From the NCBI RefSeq assembly GCF_020715685.1, contig NZ_CP085840.1:2542001-2606000 (forward strand): 64,000 bases of DNA, written 5' to 3'. Positions 16,038 to 25,641 of this stretch are shown in pieces; the first letter of the stretch is position 1, and the number at the start of each line of letters is the position of its first letter. A program made the position numbers and the translations under genes. The stretch comes from Dermatobacter hominis (lineage in GTDB: Bacteria; Actinomycetota; Acidimicrobiia; Acidimicrobiales; Microtrichaceae). The notes beneath the pieces are model-generated. The model ran no database searches and was not told where the DNA came from. It worked only from the letters and a program-made list of their open reading frames with translations.

Positions 16038-17599
16038 CAGTCCTTCTCCTCGTCCGTGCCCTCGCGGGCGTCGAGCAACGGGTAGGGCGACGTCACGCGA
16101 GCCAGCTCGGGGAGGCCCACGCCCCCGCTCGCGGGCGACGGGAACGACCACTCGAGCGTGGCGCCCTCGGGCGTCCCGTCGTCGTCGTCATCGGTGCTGC
16201 GGACGGCGGCGATCAGGGCGCTGAGCACGCCGAGGGCGAGCAGCGCAGCGCCGGCGGCGGTGAGGGCTCCGAACAGCTGGTGGGCGGTGTCGTCGCCGTC
16301 GAGCTGCACCAGCGCCTGCGCGAGCAGCGCCGTGCCGAGCAGGCCCCCGCCGAGCAGCACCAGCGGCACCGTCATGCGGGCCTCGGTGGAGGTGCCCCGC
16401 CCGCCCCAGAGCAGCGGGGACCAGTGGAGGCCGCCGGCGATCCCGCCGGCGAGCGCCGCAGCGGCGACGAAGGCCGTCTGGGCACCGGCGAGCGTGTTCG
16501 GCGAGGAGCCGAAGAGCGTGCCCTCGCCGGCGAGCGACAGCGCCTGCACCCAGCCGGTCAGCACCGCGCCCATCAGCAGCAGCACGGCGAGGACCGACAG
16601 CACCAGCGCCGGCGAGACGGTGACCCCGCCGCGGCGGAGCGAATCGGCCAGGGCGCCGAGCATCGCCAGCACGGGGATGGTGATGGCGAGGGCGAACACC
16701 GTCCACATGGCGGTGTTGAGGGCGCTCGGGCGCTGGGCCCAGGCCCCGAAGGCGAGGACGGCGTAGAGGCCGATGATCAGCTGCAGGACGTCGGTGTTGG
16801 CGACGCGGCGGCCGGTGGCGCCGACGACGACGTCGACGGCGATGCCGAGGACCGGGATCGCGAAGACGAAGACGGCCGGGCCCCGGAAGATCCAGGTGAG
16901 GCCGTCGGCGAAGTTCGTGGCGAGCGCACCGGCCCCCATCCGGCCGACCTGGCCGAGCAGGACGTGGGCGAACACCGAGCCGAGCGTGACCAGCCACAGC
17001 GCCGCGCCCACGAGCGACGCCCACGACAGGCCGGGCACCCAGGCGAGGCGCATGCCGAGCGGGCGGTGGGCCATCACCGTGGTGGCGACGCAGACCGAGC
17101 CGAGGCCCAGGGCCACGAGCACGGCACCGAGCGACACGTTGCCGAGCTTGGCGGCCGTGGAGTCGGCGCCGAGCACGCCGCCGTCGATCGCGACGCTCGT
17201 GATGAAGATCCCGGCGGCGACCAGCCACGTCCAGAAGGACAGCGCGGCGGCCCGGGGGAACGCGATGGCCGGCGAGCCGAGCTGCAGGGGCACGACGGCG
17301 ATGGCGATGCCGAGCAGGAGCGGCACCACGCCGAGGAAGAGGAGGGCGGTCTGGGCGCTCGCCGCGAGCTGCAGGGTGCGAGAACCGAGGAAGCCGTTGT
17401 CGGTGAGGACGTCGACGCCGGTGACGGCCCAGAGCGTGAGCGAGAGCGTGGCCAGGGCGAGCCCGAAGCCGATGAAGAGGCGGCCGATCGCGACGTGGTC
17501 ACCGGATCCGAGCAGCCGCTCCACCGCGCCGGGGGTCGGCTGCGAGGCCTCCCCGGCGGACGCGCCGTCCGTGTCGGGCCTGGTCTCAGTGAGTGCCAT
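16037..17599 (-). CDS. Ligand-less cytochrome oxidase subunit I paralogue
   Basis: A 520-residue polytopic protein that aligns along its length with ctaD of the same operon, with shared landmarks VVPLQLGSPAIAFPRAAALS and FADGLTWIFRGP. Every heme/copper position has changed: the helix II His is Ala (ASAQTALLF), GHPEVY is RGPAVF, WAHHMF is WAQRPS, and AHFHYV is GAQTAF. The D-channel aspartate is alanine. It cannot bind heme a, a3 or CuB in the known way. The acidic C-terminus has the 'ATLEWSFPSPA' segment seen after helix XII in ctaD. It is the first gene of the oxidase operon, suggesting an assembly or structural role; this is inference. Confidence 0.8.
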   Translation of the reverse strand: MALTETRPDTDGASAGEASQPTPGAVERLLGSGDHVAIGRLFIGFGLALATLSLTLWAVTGVDVLTDNGFLGSRTLQLAASAQTALLFLGVVPLLLGIAIAVVPLQLGSPAIAFPRAAALSFWTWLVAAGIFITSVAIDGGVLGADSTAAKLGNVSLGAVLVALGLGSVCVATTVMAHRPLGMRLAWVPGLSWASLVGAALWLVTLGSVFAHVLLGQVGRMGAGALATNFADGLTWIFRGPAVFVFAIPVLGIAVDVVVGATGRRVANTDVLQLIIGLYAVLAFGAWAQRPSALNTAMWTVFALAITIPVLAMLGALADSLRRGGVTVSPALVLSVLAVLLLMGAVLTGWVQALSLAGEGTLFGSSPNTLAGAQTAFVAAAALAGGIAGGLHWSPLLWGGRGTSTEARMTVPLVLLGGGLLGTALLAQALVQLDGDDTAHQLFGALTAAGAALLALGVLSALIAAVRSTDDDDDGTPEGATLEWSFPSPASGGVGLPELARVTSPYPLLDAREGTDEEKD

Positions 17600-17633
17600 G
17601 CGTGGTTCTGCCCTCTGCCTCGTCTGACTCTTC

Positions 17634-17659
17634 TGTCCGCTACCCGGATGTCCGCTACC
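17634..17659. repeat. Two direct copies of an 11-bp motif upstream of the oxidase operon
   Basis: TGTCCGCTACC occurs twice with a 15-bp period, 35-60 nt upstream of the first gene of the oxidase operon. Direct repeats at this distance could be a regulator site, but no matching regulator is known here. The rest of the 220-nt gap has no other clear element. Confidence 0.35.
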
Positions 17660-17820
17660 TGGCTGGCGTGCCCAGCTGCTCCGCGACCCTGGTGCACCCG
17701 AGCCGTCCACGGGTGGACCGGAGCGGGCCGCGAAGTGCTCGCCTCGGCACCTCCGGGACCGGCCGCCGCGGACACTACCGCGACCGGCGAGGCACTGAGA
17801 AAAGCGTCAGAACCCAGCCA

Positions 17821-18738
17821 TCACCAGCCGTTCCGGACGATCACGTCGACCGCCATCGCCCCGAACAGGAGGGTGATGTAGGTGATGGAGAACGTGAACA
17901 TGCGGATGGCTCGGGCCGGCGACTCGGTGCGTCGGAGCTCGACGGCCATGCCCGTGAACACCCCGCCCAGCACGATCGCGACGGCCCAGTAGAGGAGCCC
18001 CAGATCCGCGGTGGCGCCGAACACCAGGGTGAGGGCCCACACCACGACGGAGTAGGCCAGGATCCGGTCGGTCGTCTGCCGGTGGCTGGCCACCGAGGGC
18101 AGCATCGGCACGTCGGCCCGGGCGTAGTCGTCCTTGTACTTGATGGCCAGGGCCCAGAAGTGGGGCGGGGTCCAGAAGAAGATGACGCCGAAGAGCACCA
18201 GGGCGGACCAGGACAGGCTGTCGGTGACCGCGGACCACCCCACGAGCACGGGGACCGCCCCGGCGGCGCCGCCGATCACGATGTTGCTGCTCGAGCTCCG
18301 CTTCAGCCACAGCGTGTAGACGAAGACGTAGAAGAGGCAGGCGCTCACGGCCAGCACGGCCGACAGCAGGTTCACGACCTGCCAGAGGAAGAGGAACGCC
18401 AGCACCTCGATCGAGATCGCGAACACGAGGGCGCTGCGAGGCGAGACGGCGCCGGTCACGAGCGGCCGGCCCTGCGTGCGCTCCATCAGCGCGTCGATGT
18501 CGCGGTCGACGTACATGTTGATGGCGTTGGCCCCGCCGGCCGCCAGGGTGCCGCCGATGACGGTGGCGACCATCAGCCACAGGGGCGGGACGCCCTGCTC
18601 GGCAACCACCATGGTGGGGACCGTCGTGACGAGCAGGAGCTCGATGATCCGGGGCTTGGTGAGCGCCACGTAGGCGCCGACCTTCGCGCCCAGCTTGGCG
18701 CCGACCGAGGTCGGGGAGGAGAGCGCCGGGGCGACCAT
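17821..18738 (-). CDS. ctaB: Protoheme IX farnesyltransferase (heme O synthase)
   Basis: A UbiA-family prenyltransferase of 305 residues that adds a farnesyl group to heme b to make heme O, the precursor of heme A for the adjacent oxidase. The first Asp-rich motif is NAINMYVDRDIDALMERTQG and the second region is YKDDYARADVPMLP; LTKPRIIELLLVTTVPTM marks the N-terminal helix. About nine helices are expected. The start MVAPALSS is the ATG closest to the family start; a TAGCTT hexamer lies 10 nt upstream. It diverges from ctaA. Confidence 0.95.
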   Translation of the reverse strand: MVAPALSSPTSVGAKLGAKVGAYVALTKPRIIELLLVTTVPTMVVAEQGVPPLWLMVATVIGGTLAAGGANAINMYVDRDIDALMERTQGRPLVTGAVSPRSALVFAISIEVLAFLFLWQVVNLLSAVLAVSACLFYVFVYTLWLKRSSSSNIVIGGAAGAVPVLVGWSAVTDSLSWSALVLFGVIFFWTPPHFWALAIKYKDDYARADVPMLPSVASHRQTTDRILAYSVVVWALTLVFGATADLGLLYWAVAIVLGGVFTGMAVELRRTESPARAIRMFTFSITYITLLFGAMAVDVIVRNGW

Positions 18739-18791
18739 GACAGGCCCAAAGCTATGGCTGCGGCGACTCCCACCGCCAACCCGCACCCGCC

Positions 18792-18797
18792 TACCCT
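18792..18797 (+). promoter_or_regulatory. Leaderless -10 hexamer for ctaA
   Basis: TACCCT is followed by 8 nt and the GTG start of ctaA; no ribosome site is visible. Confidence 0.5.
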
Positions 18798-18805
18798 GGC
18801 GCCCG

Positions 18806-19798
18806 GTGACTGCCGACCCTCCCCCCGATCGGGCGCACCCGGACGACCCGCGTCCGGCGCGCTCCACGGTCTCGCCGACGACCTACCGGACGATCGCCGC
18901 GGTCGCCCTCGCGCTGCTCTGCACGATCGTGGTCACGGGTGCGGCGGTCCGCCTGTCGGGCTCCGGGCTGGGCTGCAGCGACTGGCCGAACTGCACCGAC
19001 GAGCGCCTCGTCGAGTTCGGCGACCCGAACCAGACGATCGAGCAGGTGAACCGGCTGTTCACCGGCCTCGTCTCCCTCGCCGTGGTCGCAGCGGTCCTCG
19101 GGTCCCTCCGCCGGCGGCCGTACCGCCGCGACCTGGTCTGGCTCTCCTGGGGCCTGGTCGCCGGCGTCGTCGGCCAGATCGTGCTCGGCGGCATCACCGT
19201 CCTGGTCGACCTGCACCCCCTGGCGGTCTCGGGGCACTTCGTCCTGTCGATGGTGCTCGTGGCCGATGCCGTGGTGCTGCTCTGGCGGGCCGGGCAGCCG
19301 CCCGGGCCGCGACGGCCGGTGGTCGGCCGCGCCGACCTCCTGCTGTCGCGCGCCGCGGTGGTGCTGATGACCTGCCTGATGTTCACGGGTCCGGCGGTCA
19401 CCGGCACGGGCCCCCACGCCGGGGACGCCGAGGCCAAGCGGTTCGGCTGGTTCCTCCCCGACGTCGTGCGGGTCCACAGCATCAACATGTGGATCTTCCT
19501 GGCCGTGGTGGTGCTGCTGCTCGTCCGCCTGGCCCGCGGCCGGACCCCGTCGGCCGTCCTCCGCCGGGGCTCCCGGCTGCTGCTGGCGATCGTCGTCCAG
19601 GGCGGCATCGGCTACGCGCAGTACGAGCTCGGCATCCCGCCGTGGCTGGTCGCGCTCCACATCCTCGGCGCCACCGCCGTGCTGTCGCTCACGATCTGGT
19701 TCCACCTCGGCCTGTCGGCCCCGGTCGCCGGCGCCGACGACGCGTCCCGGGCCGACGGCGCGGACCGGCGCTCCGACGCGGTGTCGTCACCCGCGTAG
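18806..19798 (+). CDS. ctaA: Heme A synthase (COX15/CtaA)
   Basis: A 330-residue, roughly eight-helix protein that oxidises heme O to heme A. Conserved features are the extracellular cysteine pair CSDWPNC in the first loop, EQVNRLFTGLVSLAVV in place of the Bacillus EHxHR, and histidine-bearing helices HPLAVSGHFVLSMVL, RVHSINMWIFLA and VALHILGATAVL. TGPAVTGTGPHAGD is the loop typical of the family. Together with ctaB it supplies heme A to the neighbouring oxidase. The GTG start lies 8 nt after a TACCCT hexamer. Its TAG stop is part of the next gene's -10 element. Confidence 0.94.
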   Translation: MTADPPPDRAHPDDPRPARSTVSPTTYRTIAAVALALLCTIVVTGAAVRLSGSGLGCSDWPNCTDERLVEFGDPNQTIEQVNRLFTGLVSLAVVAAVLGSLRRRPYRRDLVWLSWGLVAGVVGQIVLGGITVLVDLHPLAVSGHFVLSMVLVADAVVLLWRAGQPPGPRRPVVGRADLLLSRAAVVLMTCLMFTGPAVTGTGPHAGDAEAKRFGWFLPDVVRVHSINMWIFLAVVVLLLVRLARGRTPSAVLRRGSRLLLAIVVQGGIGYAQYELGIPPWLVALHILGATAVLSLTIWFHLGLSAPVAGADDASRADGADRRSDAVSSPA

Positions 19799-19801
19799 CC
19801 T
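19796..19801 (+). promoter_or_regulatory. Leaderless -10 hexamer for clpS, overlapping the ctaA stop
   Basis: TAGCCT uses the ctaA TAG stop as its first three bases and is followed by 6 nt and the clpS GTG. Confidence 0.5.
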
Positions 19802-19807
19802 TCGATC

Positions 19808-20098
19808 GTGTCCACCCCCGCACCGATCGACGTGGTCGAGCCCGACGTCTCCGACGTCGCCGACCTCGACACCCCCTGGGTGGTGCTGGTCTGGAACGAC
19901 CCGATCAACCTGATGAGCTACGTGACGTTCGTGCTCCAGAAGCTGTTCGGGTACTCGAAGGAGGAGGCCACCACCCTCATGCTGCAGGTGCACCACGAGG
20001 GCAAGGCCGTCGTCTCGAGCGGCACGAGGTCCGAGGCCGAGCGCGACGTCTTCCGCCTCCACGAGCACGGCCTCTGGGCCACGATGCAGCAGGACTGA
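19808..20098 (+). CDS. clpS: ATP-dependent Clp protease adaptor ClpS
   Basis: A 96-residue adaptor that delivers N-degron substrates to ClpC/ClpA. The core is complete: [20 protein letters not shown] contains the DPxN motif that binds the substrate N-terminus, then [16 protein letters not shown] and the final [20 protein letters not shown]. The ~20 N-terminal residues are flexible and acidic. It is followed by a DUF2017 gene after 4 nt, a pairing common in actinobacteria. The GTG start fits the leaderless -10. Confidence 0.96.
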   Translation: MSTPAPIDVVEPDVSDVADLDTPWVVLVWNDPINLMSYVTFVLQKLFGYSKEEATTLMLQVHHEGKAVVSSGTRSEAERDVFRLHEHGLWATMQQD

Positions 20099-20102
20099 GC
20101 CC

Positions 20103-20573
20103 GTGGCCCGATCCCGTCCCCCGATCCGCGCTGCCGCCGACGGCTCCTACGTCGTCGACCTCGAACCGAACGAGCGGGACCTCGTCCGCGCCGTCGCCGA
20201 GCAGCTGAAGGAGCTGCTCGTGGAGACGGAGAGCCCCGTGCTGCGGCGGCTCTTCCCGCCGCCGTACGGCGACGACACGGAGCGCAACGAGGGCTACGCG
20301 GCCCTGGCCCGGCCCGAGCTCATCGAGCACCGGCTCGCGTCGCTCGACGTGGTGGTGGCCTCCGCGCAGGCCTCGACGCTCGACGAGGACGAGGTCGGGG
20401 CGTGGATGCGCTCCCTCAACGACGTGCGCCTCGTGCTCGGCACGGTGCTCGACGTCACCGACGATGACGCCGACATCGTCGTCGACGAGCACAACGTGGC
20501 GACCTACCAGGCCTACGAGCTGCTCGGGTACCTGCTCGAGAGCGTCGTGCAGGCCCGGTCCGATCGGCTCTGA
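20103..20573 (+). CDS. DUF2017 family protein
   Basis: A 156-residue soluble protein beginning MARSRPPIRAAADGSYVVDL, with ERDLVRAVAEQLKELL, a LRRLFPPPYGDDTERNEGYA centre and a C-terminal helix YQAYELLGYLLESVVQA. This is the DUF2017 pattern, a family found almost always next to clpS in actinobacteria. Biochemical role is unknown; a link to N-degron proteolysis is inferred from the neighbour. The gene follows clpS by 4 nt, so it is likely cotranscribed. Confidence 0.85.
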   Translation: MARSRPPIRAAADGSYVVDLEPNERDLVRAVAEQLKELLVETESPVLRRLFPPPYGDDTERNEGYAALARPELIEHRLASLDVVVASAQASTLDEDEVGAWMRSLNDVRLVLGTVLDVTDDDADIVVDEHNVATYQAYELLGYLLESVVQARSDRL

Positions 20574-20601
20574 GCCGCCGGCGCCGGCGCGACCGGCTCA
20601 G
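20570..20601. terminator. Bidirectional hairpin containing both convergent stop codons
   Basis: CTGAGCCG and CGGCTCAG form an 8-bp stem around a GC-rich loop. The stem includes the TGA of DUF2017 and the stop of the convergent membrane protein gene, so it can serve both transcripts. Confidence 0.5.
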
Positions 20602-22391
20602 TCGCCGCAGGCGGCCCGGGCCTCGGTCGCGGTGCGCAGCAGCTCCGACGAACCGGCGAGGTCTTCGTCGGAGAGCAGGCGCTCCGCGCCGAACGAGGCG
20701 ATGATGCGATCGGCGGTGCACGCCGCGGCATCGACCGACATCGGTGCGGGCGCGACGTCGACGAGGTCGTCGGGCACGGCCGCGGCGAGCTCCGCGATGA
20801 GCTGGTTGCGCAGCACGACCTGGCCGAGCTCGTCCATCGCCCGACCGGTGAGGGCGATGTCGGCGTCCGCCCCCGGGTCGCAGGAGCTGAGGCGCACGGA
20901 CGAACCGTCCCGCGACACGTTCGCACCGGCCCGTGGCGGCAGCTGGCCGAACCAGGTCCGGACCGCGGCCTCGAACCGGGTGGCCGAGGTGTCGTCACGG
21001 AGCTCGACGGCGGCGTCGACGCACACACGCCCGCCGGCGGTGCGGCTGGTGACGACGCTGTCGCCCGTCCAGCCCCGCACGGCCTCGAAGGCGGTGGGCC
21101 CGTCGGTGAACTCGGCGAGCGGGACGATCCACGACATCGGCCCGAAGCGGTCGGTCTCGAGCACCTCGCCGGCGATCTCGGGGTCCTCGACCTCGACCGG
21201 GTCCTCGTCGGGCGACCGCTGGAGGTCGACCATCGACGACGTGCTGACCGGCGGGTCGACCAGGACCGCCTCGAGGCCGTCACCGTCCTCCCGGGCGAGC
21301 AGGACGTCGACCCACGGCGCGCCGAGCCCGTACGGGAGGACGAAGCTCGCCTGGAGCGCGCCGGGCACGTCGGCCTCCTCGAGCGCCGCCGTCGCGTCCT
21401 CGCCCGACGTCGTGCTGGCGTCGAGCAGCTCCTCGTACTCGTCGTCGGACAGCTGGGCCGCGTAGACCTGCTCGACGACCGTGGCGTCGCCCTCGAGCAA
21501 CGACCGGTAGGCGTTCGCCGCGTCGGACGTGTCGTCCAGCTCCTCGCCGCCGCCGCCGGCCGCCACCACCTGCGCCTGCAGGGCGTGCGTGAGCTCGTGG
21601 ACCAGCGTCACCCGGGTCCCGACGTCGAGCGCCTCGCCGTTCACGACGATCTCGTCGGTCATCGGGTCGTAGAAGGCGGCCGTGCCCTCGGCGACCATCG
21701 CGTCGCCGGTCTCGAACAGGTCGAGCTCGCCCTCGAACAACCCGAGCGCACGGCCGGCCGCCGCCTGGTCGTCGGCATCGGACAGGTCCTCCTCGGCCGG
21801 GTCCTCGCCGGCGGTGGCCCGCTCCCGGTACTCGTCCGCGTCGAGCATGTGGACGGCCACGGGGTGGTCGAAGTCCCGGCCCCAGGTGTCCTCCACGAAC
21901 GCCACGAGGTCCTGGACCCGCGGGTCCCACTCCGACGGGTGGTCCTCGCCGCCGTCGGCCCAGATCAGCGCCGCGCCCACGCCCAGGGCCAGCACCACCA
22001 GCGCGACGACGAGCCGGACGACGACGGTGCGACCGGAGCCGTTCGACGACGGCGGGCCCGGCGGGGCTCCCCAGCCCTGCGGCTGCGGAGCCCAGCCACC
22101 GGGAGGTGGCGCTGCGCCCCAGCCGCCCGGTGCCGACGGTGGCGGCGCCGGGCTGGCCCACGGCGCGGGCGGCGGCGGGGCCTGGGGCGCGGCGGTCGGG
22201 CCGTCGGCCCACCCCGGGGGCGTCGGTGCGGGGACGGCCGGCGGGGGCAGCGGGGGTGACCCGGCGGCGGGCTCGTAGGGCGGCGGGAGGCTGGGCGCGC
22301 CGTCGGGCGCGGGCACCGGGGCCGGCGGCGGGAGCGGCGGCAGCGGGGTGCCGGGCGGCGGGAACGGCGCGCCGCGGCCGTTCGACGTCAT
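20598..22391 (-). CDS. Membrane-anchored HExxH protein with proline-rich N-terminus
   Basis: A 597-residue protein. Residues 1-150 are proline/glycine-rich and disordered, followed by one transmembrane helix (TVVVRLVVALVVLALGVGAA). The extracytoplasmic part is acidic. TRVTLVHELTHALQAQVV near residue 270 carries an HExxH motif (HELTH), which in metallopeptidases binds zinc. The third ligand is not obvious. The C-terminal 150 residues may form another domain with a cysteine pair. I infer a surface metalloprotease-like protein; activity is not assured. The start is supported by GAGGAGAGG just before ATG. Confidence 0.7.
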   Translation of the reverse strand: MTSNGRGAPFPPPGTPLPPLPPPAPVPAPDGAPSLPPPYEPAAGSPPLPPPAVPAPTPPGWADGPTAAPQAPPPPAPWASPAPPPSAPGGWGAAPPPGGWAPQPQGWGAPPGPPSSNGSGRTVVVRLVVALVVLALGVGAALIWADGGEDHPSEWDPRVQDLVAFVEDTWGRDFDHPVAVHMLDADEYRERATAGEDPAEEDLSDADDQAAAGRALGLFEGELDLFETGDAMVAEGTAAFYDPMTDEIVVNGEALDVGTRVTLVHELTHALQAQVVAAGGGGEELDDTSDAANAYRSLLEGDATVVEQVYAAQLSDDEYEELLDASTTSGEDATAALEEADVPGALQASFVLPYGLGAPWVDVLLAREDGDGLEAVLVDPPVSTSSMVDLQRSPDEDPVEVEDPEIAGEVLETDRFGPMSWIVPLAEFTDGPTAFEAVRGWTGDSVVTSRTAGGRVCVDAAVELRDDTSATRFEAAVRTWFGQLPPRAGANVSRDGSSVRLSSCDPGADADIALTGRAMDELGQVVLRNQLIAELAAAVPDDLVDVAPAPMSVDAAACTADRIIASFGAERLLSDEDLAGSSELLRTATEARAACGD

Positions 22392-22451
22392 GCCCCTCTC
22401 CTCACCCTGGTGCACCGGTCCACTGTACGGGGGTCCCCGCCGGATCCACCT

Positions 22452-22480
22452 TTGGCGCCTTCCGGAGGCCCTGCTATGTT
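22452..22480 (+). promoter_or_regulatory. Promoter of the tRNA cluster
   Basis: TTGGCG, 17 nt and TATGTT form a housekeeping-type promoter ending 26 nt before tRNA-Glu. Spacing is ideal and the -10 matches TANNNT. Confidence 0.6.
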
Positions 22481-22506
22481 GACCCGGCCCCTCCACGGGG
22501 ATGGGA

Positions 22507-22579
22507 GCCCCCATCGTCCAGTGGCCTAGGACGCCTCCCTTTCAAGGAGGTAACACGGGTTCGAATCCCGTTGGGGGTG
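22507..22579 (+). tRNA. tRNA-Glu (anticodon TTC)
   Basis: A complete cloverleaf folds from 73 nt: acceptor GCCCCCA with TGGGGGT, D-arm GTCC/GGAC, anticodon stem CCTCC/GGAGG around loop CTTTCAA, and T-arm ACGGG-TTCGAAT-CCCGT. The anticodon UUC reads glutamate codons. The 3' CCA is not encoded. It is first of three tRNA genes in a row. Confidence 0.96.
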
Positions 22580-22593
22580 CAGGCAAAGTTCGT

Positions 22594-22668
22594 GGTCCCG
22601 TGGTGCAGTTTGGAGTGCACGCCGGCCTGTCAAGCCGGAGGTCGCGGGTTCAAATCCCGTCGGGACCG
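22594..22668 (+). tRNA. tRNA-Asp (anticodon GTC)
   Basis: Acceptor GGTCCCG pairs with CGGGACC; the anticodon stem CCGGC/GCCGG encloses CTGTCAA (GUC); the T-arm is GCGGG-TTCAAAT-CCCGT. A CCA follows the discriminator G in the DNA (22669-22671), unlike its two neighbours. tRNA-Asp is the substrate of the GluQ enzyme encoded at 32.5 kb. Confidence 0.96.
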
Positions 22669-22723
22669 CCACTTCGCCCGTTCTCGGGCGGAGCGCCGCC
22701 ACCGTGAGGTGGACGGCGACCCC

Positions 22724-22796
22724 GGTCGGGTAGCTCAGTTGGCAGAGCGACCGCCTGAAAAGCGGTAGGTCACCGGATCGACGCCGGTCCCGACCA
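22724..22796 (+). tRNA. tRNA-Phe (anticodon GAA)
   Basis: Acceptor GGTCGGG pairs with CCCGACC; the anticodon stem ACCGC/GCGGT encloses CTGAAAA (GAA); the D-arm is GCTC/GAGC. The T-loop reads ATCGACG, so the usual T54 is A, which is atypical. CCA is not encoded. All stems are otherwise intact. Confidence 0.95.
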
Positions 22797-22801
22797 CTCC
22801 C

Positions 22802-22827
22802 GGAACCCCCGCCTCGGCGGGGGTTCC
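22802..22827 (+). terminator. Terminator of the tRNA cluster
   Basis: GGAACCCCCG pairs with CGGGGGTTCC around a tight loop, starting 6 nt after tRNA-Phe. The stem is at least 10 bp; no U-run follows. Confidence 0.7.
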
Positions 22828-22893
22828 TCGCGTCCGGGCCGACTCCCTCCGGTCGTCCGCCATCCGCCGTAGCGCCGACGGGCCCCCTCGGGT

Positions 22894-23616
22894 TCAGAGG
22901 CCCAGCAGGTCGGGCAGGTCCGCGTGGTGGTCGATCACCAGGTCGGCCTCGGGGCCGTCGTCGCCGACGTCGTCGGCCAGGCCCCGGTACCGGACGCTGA
23001 TCCAGCCGGCGCCCCGCGCCCCGGCCACGTCGGTGCGCAGCAGGTCGCCGACGTGCGCCGTCCGACCCGGCGCCGGTGAGCCGAGGCCCGCCGCCGCGTG
23101 CTCGAACATCACGGGGTCGGGCTTGTACGCGCCGACCTCGTCGGAGAACGACCAGTGGTCGAAGTGGCGCAGCAGCCCGTGGTGGTCGAGGTAGCGCCGC
23201 AAGGTGGTGCTGGGCGTCATGCCCACGTCGCAGATGATGCCGATGCGCACGCCGGCCGAGGACAACCGCTCGAGCGCCTCCCCGATCCCGGGGGCCACGA
23301 CCATGTGGGCCGGGTCCGTGCCGGCCACGACGATGCCGGCCAGCTCGTCGACCACGTCGGGCGGCACCGGCACCGGGAGGTGCGCCACCGCGGCCTCGAC
23401 GGCCTCCGCCGTCGTGACCACGGTGCCCTCGCGCCAACGCCGGTCGAACCACTGCCAGCCCGCCTCCATCGCCGCGGCGAGCTGCGCTGTGGACACCTCG
23501 AGCCCGTGCTGCTCGAGCACCCGGTGCCACCGACGCCCCCGTGGGGTCCCGGCCGCCCCCTCGGCGACGAGGGTGTTCCAGAAGTCGAAGGTGACGGCGT
23601 CGACGGTGCCGCTCAC
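22894..23616 (-). CDS. HAD-superfamily hydrolase
   Basis: A 240-residue protein with HAD motif I as [12 protein letters not shown], where the second aspartate of DxD is Trp-Asn (DFWNT), a variant common in haloacid-dehalogenase-like and Cof-unrelated subgroups. Motif II is [12 protein letters not shown], motif III lysine is in [14 protein letters not shown] and motif IV is [20 protein letters not shown] helical cap occupies residues 20-95. It lies 10 nt after malic enzyme on the same strand and may share its transcript. Substrate unknown. Start codon is GTG. Confidence 0.82.
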   Translation of the reverse strand: MSGTVDAVTFDFWNTLVAEGAAGTPRGRRWHRVLEQHGLEVSTAQLAAAMEAGWQWFDRRWREGTVVTTAEAVEAAVAHLPVPVPPDVVDELAGIVVAGTDPAHMVVAPGIGEALERLSSAGVRIGIICDVGMTPSTTLRRYLDHHGLLRHFDHWSFSDEVGAYKPDPVMFEHAAAGLGSPAPGRTAHVGDLLRTDVAGARGAGWISVRYRGLADDVGDDGPEADLVIDHHADLPDLLGL

Positions 23617-23626
23617 GGGCGTGCGC

Positions 23627-25027
<1,401 letters not shown>

Positions 25028-25167
25028 ACGGGCCACGACGCTACCGCCGCCCCCGTTCGAGCACCGAAAGGGTTCGGGGCCGGCCGTGGAGCGGCGCAGG
25101 TCGTGCGGGCGACAGACTGGCGGCGTCGCGCGACCGGTCGCGACGGACCGGTCCCCGAGGAGGTGGC

Positions 25168-25641
25168 ATGTCGAGCCAGGGCGTGGACGAGGTGTTCCCC
25201 TTGCTCGTCGCCGACGTGTTCGAGCTCGCCGGCGCCCTCCGCCGGGCCGGCGACCGTCTGGCCGGCGCAGCGGGCCAGACCCAGGCCCGCTGGCAGCTGC
25301 TGAGCGTGGTGTCCGAGGGCGAGTGGACGGTCCCGCGGGTCGCCGACCGGCTCGGCCTCAGCCGCCAGGCGGTGCAGCGGGTGGCCGACGACCTCGCGGC
25401 GGAGGGGCTCGTCCGCTTCGACGAGAACCCGTCGCACCGCCGGAGCCGGCTGGTGGCGATCACACCGGCGGGCCGGGACTCGCTCGCGGCCATCACGCGA
25501 CTGGCCGGGGACTGGCACCGCAGCACCGTCGGCGACCTCGACGTCGCCGCCGTCGAGCGCACCCACCAAGTGCTCCGCGAGGTGCTCGACCGCGTGCACC
25601 GCGATACCGCACCGACGCCGACCGATGCCGGCGGCTATTGA
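25168..25641 (+). CDS. MarR-family transcriptional regulator
   Basis: A 157-residue winged-helix protein. The dimerisation helix VFPLLVADVFELAGALRRAG precedes the HTH segment VPRVADRLGLSRQAVQRVAD and the wing VRFDENPSHRRSRLVAITPA, a standard MarR layout. An ideal GAGGAGGTGGC precedes the ATG. The stop codon lies within a perfect 34-bp palindrome abutting the hemerythrin-like gene, so this regulator probably controls that gene. The ligand or redox signal is unknown. Confidence 0.92.
   Translation: MSSQGVDEVFPLLVADVFELAGALRRAGDRLAGAAGQTQARWQLLSVVSEGEWTVPRVADRLGLSRQAVQRVADDLAAEGLVRFDENPSHRRSRLVAITPAGRDSLAAITRLAGDWHRSTVGDLDVAAVERTHQVLREVLDRVHRDTAPTPTDAGGY

Noticed and set aside
16037-17599. A second functional terminal oxidase
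   Set aside because: All heme and CuB ligands are missing in the aligned positions and no second CuA subunit is encoded beside it.
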